This document shows positions 9,066 to 17,753 of a stretch of 58,718 nucleotides of DNA, one piece after another (the first letter of the stretch is position 1; every line of letters begins with the position of its first letter). The stretch comes from Deltaproteobacteria bacterium (GTDB taxonomy: Bacteria; Desulfobacterota; GWC2-55-46), in assembly GCA_016234405.1 (NCBI GenBank), contig JACRCC010000037.1, positions 1 through 58,718 on the forward strand. The letters run 5' to 3'. Below the pieces are notes generated by a model that worked only from the letters and a program-made list of their open reading frames with translations, ran no database searches and was not told the origin of the DNA. The position numbers and the translations under genes were made by a program.

Positions 9066-9094
9066 TTGACTAATAACCTATTATGGGTTATTCT
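9066..9094 (+). promoter_or_regulatory. Methylase promoter with controller-protein operator
   Basis: TTGACT (9066-9071), 17-nt spacer, TATTCT (9089-9094). The inverted pair AATAACC (9072-9078) / GGTTATT (9086-9092) fills the spacer and -10. GGGTTATTCT (9085-9094) is identical to a motif in the controller gene's promoter. The predicted transcript start falls on the ATG at 9101. Confidence 0.65.
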
Positions 9095-9100
9095 TTAATT

Positions 9101-9877
9101 ATGAAAATTCAGACACTTTTACCTTTTGACTCTGAAAAAAATAAAAAAAAGCGTATCCAAGGGGGTGAGGCAACTACTGACTTGGTGCTTTCAGCTTACT
9201 TGGGAAACAATGCAGATGTTTTTCCAAAAATATTGGCGTTGCATGTGCCAAATGGTGTTCGTATTGCCGATGTCACCTATGGTAATGGCGTTTTCTGGCG
9301 TAACGTTGATATGACCAACTATGTACTTCTCCCAACAGACATCTCAGACGGTGTAGATTGTCGTGCACTACCTTACGAAAATGCTTCGCTTGACGCTGTA
9401 GTGCTCGATCCTCCCTATATGGAAGGATTTTTCCGTCCTGAAGTCGGACACAAAGCTGCCGGTGGTTCGCATTCGACTTTCCGCAACTATTACAGCAATG
9501 GTGATGAGGTTTCTCACGAAGCAAAGTGGCATGCCGCAGTGACTGATTTGTACTTCAAGGCTGGGACAGAAGCTTACCGCGTATTGAAAGATAATGGCGT
9601 GTTGATAGTAAAATGTCAGGATGAAGTGAGTGCTAATCGCCAGTGTCTCACCCATGTAGAAATTATTATCGAATATGAGAAGAAAGGTTTCTATACCAAA
9701 GATCTATTTGTTGTCGTGCGCACAAACAAGCCGGGAATTAGCAGGTTAAAAAAACAGGTCCACGCAAGAAAAAACCATAGCTATTTCTTGGTTTTTGTAA
9801 AACTGCCGGAAGGGAAGAATCATCTGCATTTCCGATCGCGTACAAAGGTATCTAAGAGCGGGAATGGATCTTCGTAA
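9101..9877 (+). CDS. Type II DNA methyltransferase (N6-A or N4-C)
   Basis: SAM-dependent methylase that would protect host DNA from the endonuclease encoded opposite. [12 protein letters not shown] is the SAM-binding motif I and VLDPPY the catalytic motif IV, in the order I then [16 protein letters not shown] is a later strand. I chose the ATG at 9101 ([14 protein letters not shown]), because the earlier in-frame ATG at 9083 lies inside the predicted operator and promoter. The gene is AT-rich and unlike its neighbours in codon use, so recently acquired. Its 3' end overlaps the convergent endonuclease gene by 58 bp. Recognition sequence cannot be read from the protein. Confidence 0.83.
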   Translation: MKIQTLLPFDSEKNKKKRIQGGEATTDLVLSAYLGNNADVFPKILALHVPNGVRIADVTYGNGVFWRNVDMTNYVLLPTDISDGVDCRALPYENASLDAVVLDPPYMEGFFRPEVGHKAAGGSHSTFRNYYSNGDEVSHEAKWHAAVTDLYFKAGTEAYRVLKDNGVLIVKCQDEVSANRQCLTHVEIIIEYEKKGFYTKDLFVVVRTNKPGISRLKKQVHARKNHSYFLVFVKLPEGKNHLHFRSRTKVSKSGNGSS

Positions 9878-10425
9878 AAAGGGAGCTTGGGCGGCCATGT
9901 AACTTCCATGAGTGTAGCAAGCAAACATTTACGTTGATCGAGTGTATAGCCTTTCCACTTACTACGAGGGAGGTCATCATTTTTTGCAAATATAAACCGC
10001 CATTTTTCTTCAAAAGCAAAAAGATTTACAGCAAGCAAATCGAACTCGCCTGTTACAAGACAAATTGTGCTTAGCACCTCACCGTTTGGTAAATGAACGG
10101 GGCGCTTATCGCTGGCATCCACTTGGGTTTTACCATACCAAGTGCCGTCATCCAATCTTCGAACGGTATTTGTTTGAAGCGACTTAACCTCGATTACTAT
10201 ATCTACACCTTTGTAAACGATATGCCTATCTCCTTTCTTTGACCGATCGTGGTCGTCGGCTTTTGCAACCCTTAAGATTCCAGCATGCCCAAGGAACATG
10301 TCTTGGAATTTCTTTTCAGCTACATAGCCGAGCAACACTCCTCTGAGACTGGGATTGTTCTCAACGAGAGAGGTCAACTCATCTGCCGTTATCTGCCACT
10401 TATCAAGTATTGTTTTTTGTATCAA
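9820..10425 (-). CDS. Type II restriction endonuclease, PD-(D/E)XK type
   Basis: A 201-residue protein whose centre reads [14 protein letters not shown], an acidic residue followed by E-x-K, as in PD-(D/E)XK nucleases. It is therefore the likely cleaving partner of the methylase at 9101. The start overlaps the controller gene by 23 nt (10403-10425), so controller and endonuclease form one coupled unit on the minus strand. The 3' ends of endonuclease and methylase overlap by 58 bp tail-to-tail, an unusually compact layout that allows antisense interference. I do not recognise the exact family, so the assignment rests on the motif and context. Confidence 0.72.
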   Translation of the reverse strand: MIQKTILDKWQITADELTSLVENNPSLRGVLLGYVAEKKFQDMFLGHAGILRVAKADDHDRSKKGDRHIVYKGVDIVIEVKSLQTNTVRRLDDGTWYGKTQVDASDKRPVHLPNGEVLSTICLVTGEFDLLAVNLFAFEEKWRFIFAKNDDLPRSKWKGYTLDQRKCLLATLMEVTWPPKLPFYEDPFPLLDTFVRDRKCR

Positions 10426-10657
10426 GCTTTTCGAGTTCCTTTAAAATTTTATACGGTTCTATCCCTAACACCCTTGTTACCTCCAAGAATTCTACAACAT
10501 CAAGTCTTCTCTCTCCGCGCTCATATTTGGAAACGTATGACTGTAGTTTTCCGAGTTTCGTAGCAACGTCAACTTGTGTTAAACCCTTTTTTTCACGGGT
10601 CTTAATCAACCGTGTTCGAAGCAGGTTATAAGAATCTGAGAATATGGATTTACTCAT
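10403..10657 (-). CDS. XRE-family controller (C) protein of the restriction system
   Basis: An 84-residue HTH_3/XRE protein: TREKKGLTQVDVATKLGKLQ, SYVSKYERGERRLDVVEFLE is a complete five-helix cro/C1-type fold. Small proteins of this kind placed just upstream of an endonuclease are controller proteins that delay endonuclease expression until the DNA has been methylated. The reading frame overlaps the endonuclease start by 23 nt. The predicted promoter places the transcript start about 2 nt before the ATG at 10657. A GGGTTATTCT box lies over its own -35 and another over the methylase -10, consistent with self-regulation and control of the methylase. Confidence 0.84.
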   Translation of the reverse strand: MSKSIFSDSYNLLRTRLIKTREKKGLTQVDVATKLGKLQSYVSKYERGERRLDVVEFLEVTRVLGIEPYKILKELEKLDTKNNT

Positions 10658-10665
10658 AGGAGCAC

Positions 10666-10694
10666 ATTATATAACCTAATACAGAATAACCCAA
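10666..10694 (-). promoter_or_regulatory. Controller gene promoter and operator
   Basis: On the minus strand: TTGGGT (10694-10689), 17-nt spacer, TATAAT (10671-10666). GGGTTATTCT (10692-10683) overlaps the -35, and a second half-site AGGTTATA (10676-10669) overlaps the -10. The same 10-mer occurs at the methylase promoter. Confidence 0.62.
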
Positions 10695-10710
10695 AACAGG
10701 TTTATAAAAT

Positions 10711-10723
10711 CTGCATGGACTTG
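10711..10723. repeat. Right flanking direct repeat of the restriction island
   Basis: CTGCATGGACTTG, partner of 8930-8942 (12 of 13 identical). Confidence 0.4.
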
Positions 10724-10778
10724 CAGTGATATGCAGACGCGATGAGACCGCACCACTTATAACATCCGCCCCCCGCCC

Positions 10779-10807
10779 TTGACTTACTCATGCAAACGGT
10801 TTATTAT
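10779..10807 (+). promoter_or_regulatory. galU promoter (leaderless)
   Basis: TTGACT (10779-10784), 17-nt spacer, TATTAT (10802-10807). The predicted transcription start is at about 10814, the first base of the galU ATG. Confidence 0.8.
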
Positions 10808-10813
10808 CCGGCC

Positions 10814-11674
10814 ATGAGGATTAAAAAAGCGGTTTTCCCGGCCGCCGGGTTCGGCACCCGCTTCCTGCCGGCCACAAAGGCCATCCCGAAAGAGATGCTC
10901 CCGCTCGTTGACAAGCCGCTCATCCAGTATTCGGTGGAAGAGGCAAAGGCTTCGGGCCTCGAAGACATAATCATCGTAACGGGCATGGGCAAGACCGCCA
11001 TAGAAGACCACTTCGACACCTCTTTTGAATTGGAGATACTCCTTGAGGAGCGCGGGAAAATTGACCTATTGAGCCTCATGCAGGACGTATCGAACATGGT
11101 GCACTTTTCCTACACCCGCCAGAAAAAACCTTTGGGCCTCGGACACGCCATAGGCATCACTAAAAACCTCATAAACGACGAGCCGTTTGCAGTTTTTTTG
11201 GGCGATGATATAATCGACTCGAAGGTGCCGGCCATGCGGCAGATGATAGACGTTTACGACAGGTTCGGCGGAAGCGTCTTAGCCGTGCAGAAGGTGGCCA
11301 AGACTCAGACTCATTTATATGGCATAATAAAAGGCGAACGGGTCGGCCCGCGTGTATATAGGGTCCTCGACCTCGTTGAAAAGCCCAAAGCCGCGCCGCC
11401 CTCGGACATGGCCATAATCGGCAGATATATCCTCACGCCGGAGATATTCGGCGCCCTTGACGCGACGAAGCCCGGCAAGGGCGGGGAGATACAACTCACG
11501 GACGCGCTAAAAATACTCCTTAAAAAACAGGCCATCTACGCCTGCGAGTTCGAGGGCACAAGGTACGACGCCGGAGACAAACTCGGATTCCTTCAGGCCA
11601 ACATCGCATTTGCGCTCAAACGCCCGGATATGAGGAACGATTTGAAGAGATTCCTCAAAGGACTCAAGCTGTAA
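10814..11674 (+). CDS. galU: UTP-glucose-1-phosphate uridylyltransferase
   Basis: Makes UDP-glucose for envelope polysaccharides. The N-terminus MRIKKAVFPAAGFGTRFLP followed by TKAIPKEMLPLVDKP is diagnostic of GalU. Further conserved features are the FLGDDII metal site and VEKPKAAPPSDMAIIGRYIL. I chose the ATG at 10814 because the conserved sequence starts here; the frame is open to 10790, but those codons sit between the -35 and -10. The 286-residue length is normal. No SD is visible, in line with a leaderless transcript. It appears to be its own transcription unit just right of the restriction island. Confidence 0.95.
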   Translation: MRIKKAVFPAAGFGTRFLPATKAIPKEMLPLVDKPLIQYSVEEAKASGLEDIIIVTGMGKTAIEDHFDTSFELEILLEERGKIDLLSLMQDVSNMVHFSYTRQKKPLGLGHAIGITKNLINDEPFAVFLGDDIIDSKVPAMRQMIDVYDRFGGSVLAVQKVAKTQTHLYGIIKGERVGPRVYRVLDLVEKPKAAPPSDMAIIGRYILTPEIFGALDATKPGKGGEIQLTDALKILLKKQAIYACEFEGTRYDAGDKLGFLQANIAFALKRPDMRNDLKRFLKGLKL

Positions 11675-11698
11675 AAACGTTATCTGTTATCGGTTAAC

Positions 11699-11759
11699 GG
11701 TTATCGGTGAAGGTGAAAAGACGTTTTTCTTAAGAACGAAAACACATCAACCGATAACC
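11699..11759. repeat. Hairpin of TAACCGA-type heptamers
   Basis: GGTTATCGGT (11699-11708) pairs with ACCGATAACC (11750-11759); the left flank repeats the theme (GTTATCTGTTATCGGTTAACG). It fills the galU-hsp20 gap and belongs with the heptamer-built hairpins at 14727, 17218, 18105, 34093 and 48362. Confidence 0.7.
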
Positions 11760-11769
11760 GCCTTTAACT

Positions 11770-12216
11770 ATGGCCAAGATATCCAAAAAAAACTCGCGCA
11801 ACCCGCAAGACGCGGTCCCGGACGAGATATCCTTCGGCGGGTTTGCCGAGGGCGGGATACTCTCCCCCTCCGAACCCATGACGCAGGCCCCGAGCGTTGA
11901 CGTCTACTCCACCCCGGCGGAGATAATCGTCGAGGTGGAGGCCCCGGGCGTCAAAAGAGACGACTTGGACATATCCTTCTATAAAGACACCCTTACCGTA
12001 AAGGGCGTGAAGCGCGAGTGCATGGACGATGGCAAGGTCAACTACGTCTGCATGGAGAGGTCTTTCGGCAGGATATTCAGAACTATAGAGATGCCTTTTC
12101 CGGTGGACTCGTCGCGGATAAAGGCGTCATACAAAAACGGGATCCTCACCGTTAGGGTGCCGAGGGTCGAGGACAAAAGATGCGTAACGCGCAAGGTGCC
12201 GGTCGAGCCGCTGTAG
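11770..12216 (+). CDS. Small heat shock protein, Hsp20/alpha-crystallin family
   Basis: ATP-independent holdase chaperone. A disordered N-terminus of about 40 residues is followed by an alpha-crystallin domain beginning at PSVDVYSTPAEIIVEVEAPG and ending in KNGILTVRVPRVED, the conserved G-x-L motif of the last beta strand. The 148-residue length is typical. The ATG at 11770 fits the family's short N-terminal arm, but no clear SD is seen. It lies 56 nt before lon, so chaperone and protease may be co-transcribed as a heat-shock pair. No sigma32 or CIRCE site is visible upstream, only the hairpin at 11699. Confidence 0.92.
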   Translation: MAKISKKNSRNPQDAVPDEISFGGFAEGGILSPSEPMTQAPSVDVYSTPAEIIVEVEAPGVKRDDLDISFYKDTLTVKGVKRECMDDGKVNYVCMERSFGRIFRTIEMPFPVDSSRIKASYKNGILTVRVPRVEDKRCVTRKVPVEPL

Positions 12217-12272
12217 CGCCGGACGCCGGTAAAAAGACTGCCTGCAAAATATCACTTTAAAGGAACCTGAAA

Positions 12273-14717
12273 ATGGCGGAAGAAAAAAAGACACACGAAG
12301 AAGAAACGCTCAACATCCCCGACGTGCTGCCGCTTCTGCCGGTGCGCGACGTAGTCATCTTCCCGTTCATGATAGTCCCCCTCTTCGTGGGCAGGGAACG
12401 CTCCATCGGCGCGGTTGACGCGGCGCTTTCAAAAGACAGGCTGATATTCGCCGCGACGCAAAAGGACGTCTCAAAGGAAGACCCTGACCCCGCTGACCTC
12501 TACACCTCCGGCACCGTGTGCATGATAATGCGGATGCTCAAACTCCCGGACGGCAGGGTAAAGATTCTGGCGCAGGGGCTTGCGCGCGCGCGGATAAACT
12601 CCTTCACGCAGACAAAACCCTCCTACACCGTAAACGTCGGCAGGGTGAAAGAGTCCGCGGTCGAGAAGGCGCCTCTCGAAGTCGAGGCCCTCATGCGCAC
12701 CGTAAAGGAAGAGCTCGAAAAACTCTCCACTTACGGCAAGGTGGTCTTTCAGGAAGTGATGATGGTCCTCGAAAACATTCAGGACCCCGGGCGCATGGCC
12801 GACCTCGTGGCCGCGAACCTCGGACTCAAGATCGAAGAGGCGCAGACCATCCTCGAAAACCTCGACCCCATAAAACGCCTGCAGGCCGTCAACGAGTATT
12901 TAGTCAGGGAACTTCAGGTCGCGCAGATGCAGATGAAGATCCAATCGCAGGCCAAAGAGGAGATGGACAAGTCCCAGCGCGAATACTATCTGCGCGAACA
13001 GATGCGCGCCATCAAAAACGAACTCGGCGACATGGAAGAGGCCGCCGAGGAAATGGATGAAATCAGGGACAAGGTAAAAAAGGCAAAGATGCCGGCCGAG
13101 GTGGACAAAGAGGCCAATAAACAGGTGGACAGGCTTGAGATGATGCACCCTGACGCGGCCGAGGCTGCGCTCATCAGGACTTATCTCGAGTGGCTCGTTG
13201 ACCTCCCGTGGGATAAGCAGACAAAGGACACGCTCGACATCGCAAAGGCCAAAGAGGTCCTCGACGCCGACCACTACGACCTTGAGAAGATAAAGGAAAG
13301 GATACTCGAATACTTGGCCGTAAGAAAACTCCAGAAAAAAACCAAAGGCCCGATACTCTGCTTTGTCGGCCCTCCGGGCGTGGGAAAGACCTCTCTTGGA
13401 AGGTCTATAGCGCGGGCAATGGGCAGAAAATTCGTCCGCATCTCGCTCGGCGGGATAAAAGACGAGGCCGAGATACGCGGCCACAGGCGTACTTACGTCG
13501 GCGCCCTGCCCGGCAGGATCATCCAGGGCATAAAACAGGCGGGCACCAATAACCCCGTGTTCATGATGGACGAGATAGACAAGATAGGCATGGACTTCAG
13601 GGGCGACCCGTCTTCGGCCCTGCTTGAAGTGCTCGACCCGGAACAGAACACCGCCTTCAGCGACCATTATTTGAACGTCCCCTTCGACCTATCGAAGGTC
13701 ATGTTCATCACGACGGCGAATATGTCGGACCCAATACCGGACGCGCTCCTTGACAGGATGGAGGTCATAAACCTGCCCGGTTATACGGAGGAAGAAAAGA
13801 TAGAAATCGCCAAAAAGTTCATCATACCGAGGCAGATACACGACCACGGGCTAAACAAAAAACTTGTCACCATCCCGGATAACGCCATAAGAAAGATCGC
13901 CTCGGAATACACGAGAGAGGCGGGGCTTAGAAACCTTGAGCGCGAGATAGCCTCGGTTTGCCGCAAGATAGCAAAAAAGGTCGCCTCAGGCAGCGCGGTA
14001 ACGACCACCGTAACGTCTGAATTGATACATGAATTCCTCGGCGTGCCCAAATTCCTGCCCGAGACCGAGCAGGAGAGCGACGACGTGGGCGTGGCAACCG
14101 GACTTGCGTGGACGCCGGTGGGAGGAGAGATACTCCACATAGAGGCCACCATAATGCCCGGCAAGGGGCAGCTGACCCTCACCGGACATCTCGGCGACGT
14201 AATGAAGGAGAGCGCGCACGCGGCCTTGAGCTATGCGCGCAGCAGGGCCGAGGAATTAAGCCTCCCGCCGGATTTTTACAAGGACGTGGACATACACATA
14301 CACGTCCCGTCAGGGGCAATCCCCAAAGACGGCCCGTCGGCCGGGATAACCATGGCTACGGCCTTGATATCCGCCCTGAGTAAGATTCCGGCAAACAAGG
14401 AAATCGCCATGACGGGCGAGATAACGCTTCGCGGACGGGTCCTGCCGGTCGGGGGCATAAAGGAAAAATCCCTTGCTGCGCTGCGCGCCAAGATGAAAGC
14501 CGTCATTATACCGGAGCGCAATAAAAAAGACCTCGAGGAGATACCCAAAGACATCAGGGACAAGATGCGGTTCATCCCGGTAAAACACATGGACGAAGTC
14601 TTAAAGATTATATTCGCCAAGAAAAAAAACGAGAACCCCCCCCAAAAAAACCCCGGAAGCCGGAGGCAAAAACCGGTCAGCGCAGGTCTCGGAAGAAAGG
14701 CGCACATACGGCCGTAA
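12273..14717 (+). CDS. lon: ATP-dependent Lon protease
   Basis: Cytoplasmic AAA+ serine protease for damaged and regulatory proteins. Domain order is LonN (about 15-205), coiled-coil linker, AAA+ with Walker [10 protein letters not shown] and Walker [12 protein letters not shown], and the Lon protease domain. The catalytic Ser is in [11 protein letters not shown] (near residue 689) with Lys near 732 in GGIKEKSL, the usual 43-residue spacing. The start has SD AAAGGAAC. Of 814 residues, the last ~35 (basic, Pro-rich) extend beyond the usual end. A C8-A6 homopolymer near 14637 is in frame. It follows hsp20 by 56 nt. Confidence 0.97.
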   Translation: MAEEKKTHEEETLNIPDVLPLLPVRDVVIFPFMIVPLFVGRERSIGAVDAALSKDRLIFAATQKDVSKEDPDPADLYTSGTVCMIMRMLKLPDGRVKILAQGLARARINSFTQTKPSYTVNVGRVKESAVEKAPLEVEALMRTVKEELEKLSTYGKVVFQEVMMVLENIQDPGRMADLVAANLGLKIEEAQTILENLDPIKRLQAVNEYLVRELQVAQMQMKIQSQAKEEMDKSQREYYLREQMRAIKNELGDMEEAAEEMDEIRDKVKKAKMPAEVDKEANKQVDRLEMMHPDAAEAALIRTYLEWLVDLPWDKQTKDTLDIAKAKEVLDADHYDLEKIKERILEYLAVRKLQKKTKGPILCFVGPPGVGKTSLGRSIARAMGRKFVRISLGGIKDEAEIRGHRRTYVGALPGRIIQGIKQAGTNNPVFMMDEIDKIGMDFRGDPSSALLEVLDPEQNTAFSDHYLNVPFDLSKVMFITTANMSDPIPDALLDRMEVINLPGYTEEEKIEIAKKFIIPRQIHDHGLNKKLVTIPDNAIRKIASEYTREAGLRNLEREIASVCRKIAKKVASGSAVTTTVTSELIHEFLGVPKFLPETEQESDDVGVATGLAWTPVGGEILHIEATIMPGKGQLTLTGHLGDVMKESAHAALSYARSRAEELSLPPDFYKDVDIHIHVPSGAIPKDGPSAGITMATALISALSKIPANKEIAMTGEITLRGRVLPVGGIKEKSLAALRAKMKAVIIPERNKKDLEEIPKDIRDKMRFIPVKHMDEVLKIIFAKKKNENPPQKNPGSRRQKPVSAGLGRKAHIRP

Positions 14718-14726
14718 CGGCCGTGA

Positions 14727-14799
14727 AGCGTGAATCGTGAAACGTGATAACGATGCTTCGCTTTACACGTCTCGCAAATCACGCCTCACGATTCACGCT
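14727..14799. repeat. Hairpin of CGTGAATC-type heptamers
   Basis: AGCGTGAATCGTGA (14727-14740) pairs perfectly with TCACGATTCACGCT (14786-14799). The 14-bp stem lies between lon and thiL, preceded by CGGCCGTGA as in the copies at 17218 and 48362. Confidence 0.8.
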
Positions 14800-14806
14800 A
14801 TTAAAA

Positions 14807-15838
14807 ATGCTCATCAAGGACCTCGGCGAGGAACGCCTGATAAAATACCTCTCCAAGAGGTTCACCCAACGCCACCCGCGTCTCATAAAGGCGATAGGCG
14901 ATGACGCGAGCGTAACCGTCCAAAGGGGCGGCTGGGCGCTCCTTTCGACCACCGACGTCCTCATCGAGGGAGTGCACTTCAAAAAAGGCCGAACCCCCGC
15001 ATATCTACTCGGAAAAAAGGCGCTCGCAATATCCCTTTCCGATATCGCGGCCATGGGGGGAAACCCCCTTTTTTACCTCGTCTCCATAGCCGTGCCGCCC
15101 GATACGCCGGTGAGATTTCTTACGGACGTCTATAGGGGCATGTATGAACGCGCCAAAAAATGCGGGGCATTTCTCGCCGGAGGAAATACGGCAAGGCTGC
15201 CCGGCAGAATTGTAATTGAAACGACCGTAATCGGCGAGGCGCAAAAAAATCGGGTCGTTTACAGGGCAGGGGCCAAAAAAGGCGATATGATATTCCTGAC
15301 CGGGGCAGCTGGCGACTCGGCGCTCGGTCTCCTTGAATTGAAACGCAGGGACAAGGGCGCGTTAAAGGGGCCTTTTAAGAAATTGGCATTGAGGCACCTC
15401 GACCCTGAGCCGAGGTTGGAGGCCGGGGCAGCGCTCGGCGCGCAGGGGCTTATCTCCTCGATGATTGACGTAAGCGACGGCGTGCTCCTTGACCTGAAAC
15501 GCCTTTGCGCGGCAAGCGGCGTGAGCGCGGCCATTGACATCGCGTGCCTGCCTATCTCGAAAGAATTCAAAAGATACGAGGCACAAAGACGCAGGTCTTT
15601 CGCAACGCTTGCGCTCATTGGCGGCGAAGACTACGAGCTGCTCTTCACGGCGCGTCCTGAAAACGAGGCCCGCGTCATGAGAGCGGCATCAGGATTGAAG
15701 CTGAGGATTACAAAAATAGGCGCGATAACCGGCGGCCCGCGCACCCGTGTAAAGGTATTTGGAGCCGATGGAAAGGCCGTAAAGACAAAGTCCTCCGGCT
15801 ATCTTCACTTCCGGCCTCCGCTGCGCGCGATGACATGA
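14807..15838 (+). CDS. thiL: Thiamine-monophosphate kinase
   Basis: Phosphorylates thiamine monophosphate to thiamine diphosphate, the cofactor of the PDH E1 encoded later in this window. The PurM/ThiL-like fold is shown by IKAIGDDASV (metal-binding Asp pair), STTDVLIEGVHF, ISLSDIAAMGG, and the C-terminal LIGGEDYELLFT. I chose the ATG at 14807 (MLIKDLGEERLIKYL), since upstream codons from 14744 are made of the hairpin repeat. The 343-residue length is typical. It is the last gene before the chemotaxis promoter. Confidence 0.94.
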   Translation: MLIKDLGEERLIKYLSKRFTQRHPRLIKAIGDDASVTVQRGGWALLSTTDVLIEGVHFKKGRTPAYLLGKKALAISLSDIAAMGGNPLFYLVSIAVPPDTPVRFLTDVYRGMYERAKKCGAFLAGGNTARLPGRIVIETTVIGEAQKNRVVYRAGAKKGDMIFLTGAAGDSALGLLELKRRDKGALKGPFKKLALRHLDPEPRLEAGAALGAQGLISSMIDVSDGVLLDLKRLCAASGVSAAIDIACLPISKEFKRYEAQRRRSFATLALIGGEDYELLFTARPENEARVMRAASGLKLRITKIGAITGGPRTRVKVFGADGKAVKTKSSGYLHFRPPLRAMT

Positions 15839-15888
15839 TTTTATCCGCGTAATCAAATATTTAACTGGGCGTTGTCCCGTTAACATGG

Positions 15889-15917
15889 TTGACTTTAGTT
15901 TGAAACAATCTTAGAAT
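15889..15917 (+). promoter_or_regulatory. Promoter of the chemotaxis-lar cluster
   Basis: TTGACT (15889-15894), 17-nt spacer, TAGAAT (15912-15917), then AGGAAGGG as ribosome site before the ATG at 15951. This is a sigma70-type promoter; no sigma28 signature was seen. Confidence 0.85.
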
Positions 15918-15950
15918 AGACGCGTAAATAACACAGGAAGGGCTAAAAAA

Positions 15951-17219
15951 ATGAACGTCCGTATACCCGTTGGATACAAATTCATTTTCGGGTTCATCGC
16001 GGTTGTGGCGGCCGCGGCCTTTGTCCCGGATATAATCGAACGGTTCGACATAATAGAGTGGCTCAAAAAACCCGTGAGTTTCCTCACGGCCATGATCATC
16101 GGCCTCATACTCGGCTCGCTCTTCGCGCGGAGCTTCACCAAACACTTCAGCTTCCTTTCAAACGTCGCCCGCAAGATCAGCCAGGGGGATCTCACCTACG
16201 ACGCATCCATCAGACATCGCGCCCAGTTATTCACGGACGAGACCACCGACCTGGAAGAGTCCATATCCATAATGTCCGACAGCCTGCGCGCCCTCGTCGA
16301 GCACATGAAAGAGACCGTTGAGAATTTGAGCGGGGCGCAAACCATGTTCAGCGCGATAATCGAAAAAAACAAGGAATCTTCCAAAGAGGTTAAAACCGGC
16401 ACCAAAAATATATACGACGGGGCGCTCGCGCAGTCCACCCACATGGGCAACGCCTCTAACGCGGTAAAGTCCATGTCCGAGCTCGCCGACGACGTCGCGC
16501 AAAAGGTGACCGAAAACGCCAACGCCTCCCAGAAGGTAAATTCCATGGTCCAGCGCGGCTCCACCACCGCCACGTCGGTCATGGAAAAGATGGAGACCCT
16601 GTTCAAGGGCATAGAAAATACCGAGTCGGTCGCCATGCGCCTCAAGGATAAGATCAACGACATACCAAAGATACTCGACGTTATAACGCACATCTCCCGG
16701 CAGACCGACCTCTTGGCCTTGAACGCCACGATAGAGGCCTCGAAGGCCGGCGAGCACGGCAGGGGTTTTGCCATGGTGGCCGAAGAGGTGCGCAGATTCG
16801 CGGACAACACCAACGCGAGCGTTCAGGACGTATCCCTCATCGTAAAGGAACTGAAGCTCGAGGTCGAGCGCGTGGTGTCTTCCGCAAGCGAAGGGACGTC
16901 TTATCTGAAAGACGGCAGGGACGACCTCAGAAAGATACGCGAGATACTCGTTGACATCACCAACTACACCGCCGAGGTGGCCGAGAGGGGCACCACGATA
17001 CTCTCCCTCACGCACAGGCAAAAAGAAAAGGCCGAAAAGACCGTGGACACCATCGCCGACGTGGCCGGCATCGCCAAGGAAAACCTCGGCAGCACGGAAA
17101 AGGTCGAGGCCGCCGTGGCAAGGCACGGCTCCGCGTTGGAGGAGACTATCGCGGCCTCCAAGAAACTCTCTGAGCTTTCAAGCGAGCTTAAGGCCGTGGT
17201 CTCGAAGTTCAACCTTTAA
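15951..17219 (+). CDS. Methyl-accepting chemotaxis protein without a sensor domain
   Basis: Receptor that controls CheA activity. Two N-terminal membrane helices (about 8-28 and 41-60) are joined by only about a dozen residues, so there is no periplasmic ligand domain. A HAMP-like linker and a long coiled coil follow, with the hairpin tip IEASKAGEHGRGFAMVAEEV, the CheA/CheW contact region. The tip departs modestly from the usual sequence (HISRQTDLLALNATIEASKAG). It is the first gene of the MCP-cheW-cheY-cheA cluster. The input may be membrane state or a partner protein, which is inference. 422 residues. Confidence 0.9.
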   Translation: MNVRIPVGYKFIFGFIAVVAAAAFVPDIIERFDIIEWLKKPVSFLTAMIIGLILGSLFARSFTKHFSFLSNVARKISQGDLTYDASIRHRAQLFTDETTDLEESISIMSDSLRALVEHMKETVENLSGAQTMFSAIIEKNKESSKEVKTGTKNIYDGALAQSTHMGNASNAVKSMSELADDVAQKVTENANASQKVNSMVQRGSTTATSVMEKMETLFKGIENTESVAMRLKDKINDIPKILDVITHISRQTDLLALNATIEASKAGEHGRGFAMVAEEVRRFADNTNASVQDVSLIVKELKLEVERVVSSASEGTSYLKDGRDDLRKIREILVDITNYTAEVAERGTTILSLTHRQKEKAEKTVDTIADVAGIAKENLGSTEKVEAAVARHGSALEETIAASKKLSELSSELKAVVSKFNL

Positions 17220-17297
17220 CGGCCGTGAATCGTGAGACGATAACGTCCGTGAAACGACTCACGGTTCACGATTCACGGCTCACGATTCACGGCCGTT
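17218..17297. repeat. Hairpin of CGTGAATC-type heptamers with 18-bp perfect arms
   Basis: AACGGCCGTGAATCGTGA (17218-17235) pairs perfectly with TCACGATTCACGGCCGTT (17280-17297). It starts inside the MCP stop codon and ends 7 nt before the cheW start. Confidence 0.88.
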
Positions 17298-17303
17298 ATA
17301 TAT

Positions 17304-17753
17304 ATGACCGGAGACAAACTCGTAATAGCCCTTAAAGACATTAGCGTTGCGCTGGGCACAAAGACCGTAGCCGGCATAGTCTCGGCTGAGAAGACCTCGT
17401 TCGTCCCGGGTTCCCGCGGGTTCATAAACGGCGTCATCAGTCTGCGGGGCGAGCCGGTCGCGGTGGTGAGCCTCGGAAGGGCCTTCGGGCAGGACGCGCA
17501 GTACGGCGCGCCGGGGCTGCACAAGATAATCGTCGTAAGGGACAAGGCGCGCATACTCGGCCTTGACATCGGCTCATCCGACGTCACGTTTATATGGGAT
17601 GAGGAGATAAAAGACGCCGTAACAAGGCCGCCGGAGATGAAGTTCACAAAGGGCGTCATCGAGTTCAACGAATGGAAGCTGCACCTCCTCGACTGGGAGG
17701 GGCTCTTCGCGGAGGCAACCGGGATGCTTTCAACTGACGGCGCGCATGTCTAA
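17304..17753 (+). CDS. cheW: CheW-like coupling protein
   Basis: Adaptor that links the MCP tip to CheA. The 149-residue protein is a single CheW/SH3-like domain: VAGIVSAEKTSFVPGSRGFINGVISLRGEPVAVVSL is the conserved first half (quoted in two parts, 'FVPGSRGFINGVISLRG' being most diagnostic), and HKIIVVRDKARILGLDI the second. The 8-nt overlap with cheY shows co-translation. The start codon comes immediately after an 80-bp hairpin, which probably limits the influence of the upstream gene on its translation. Confidence 0.86.
   Translation: MTGDKLVIALKDISVALGTKTVAGIVSAEKTSFVPGSRGFINGVISLRGEPVAVVSLGRAFGQDAQYGAPGLHKIIVVRDKARILGLDIGSSDVTFIWDEEIKDAVTRPPEMKFTKGVIEFNEWKLHLLDWEGLFAEATGMLSTDGAHV

Noticed and set aside
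11699-11768. CIRCE or sigma32 control site before hsp20
   Set aside because: The inverted repeat does not match TTAGCACTC/GAGTGCTAA, and no CTTGAAA-type -35 was seen; it is better explained by the heptamer hairpin family.
13000-13667. Long antisense frame opposite lon (His/Val/Leu-rich)
   Set aside because: Shadow of lon; the same composition bias is seen opposite every GC-rich gene here.
14637-14660. Possible frameshift in lon at the C8-A6 run
   Set aside because: All catalytic motifs lie upstream in one frame and the tail continues to a stop; a shift there would change only the non-conserved end.
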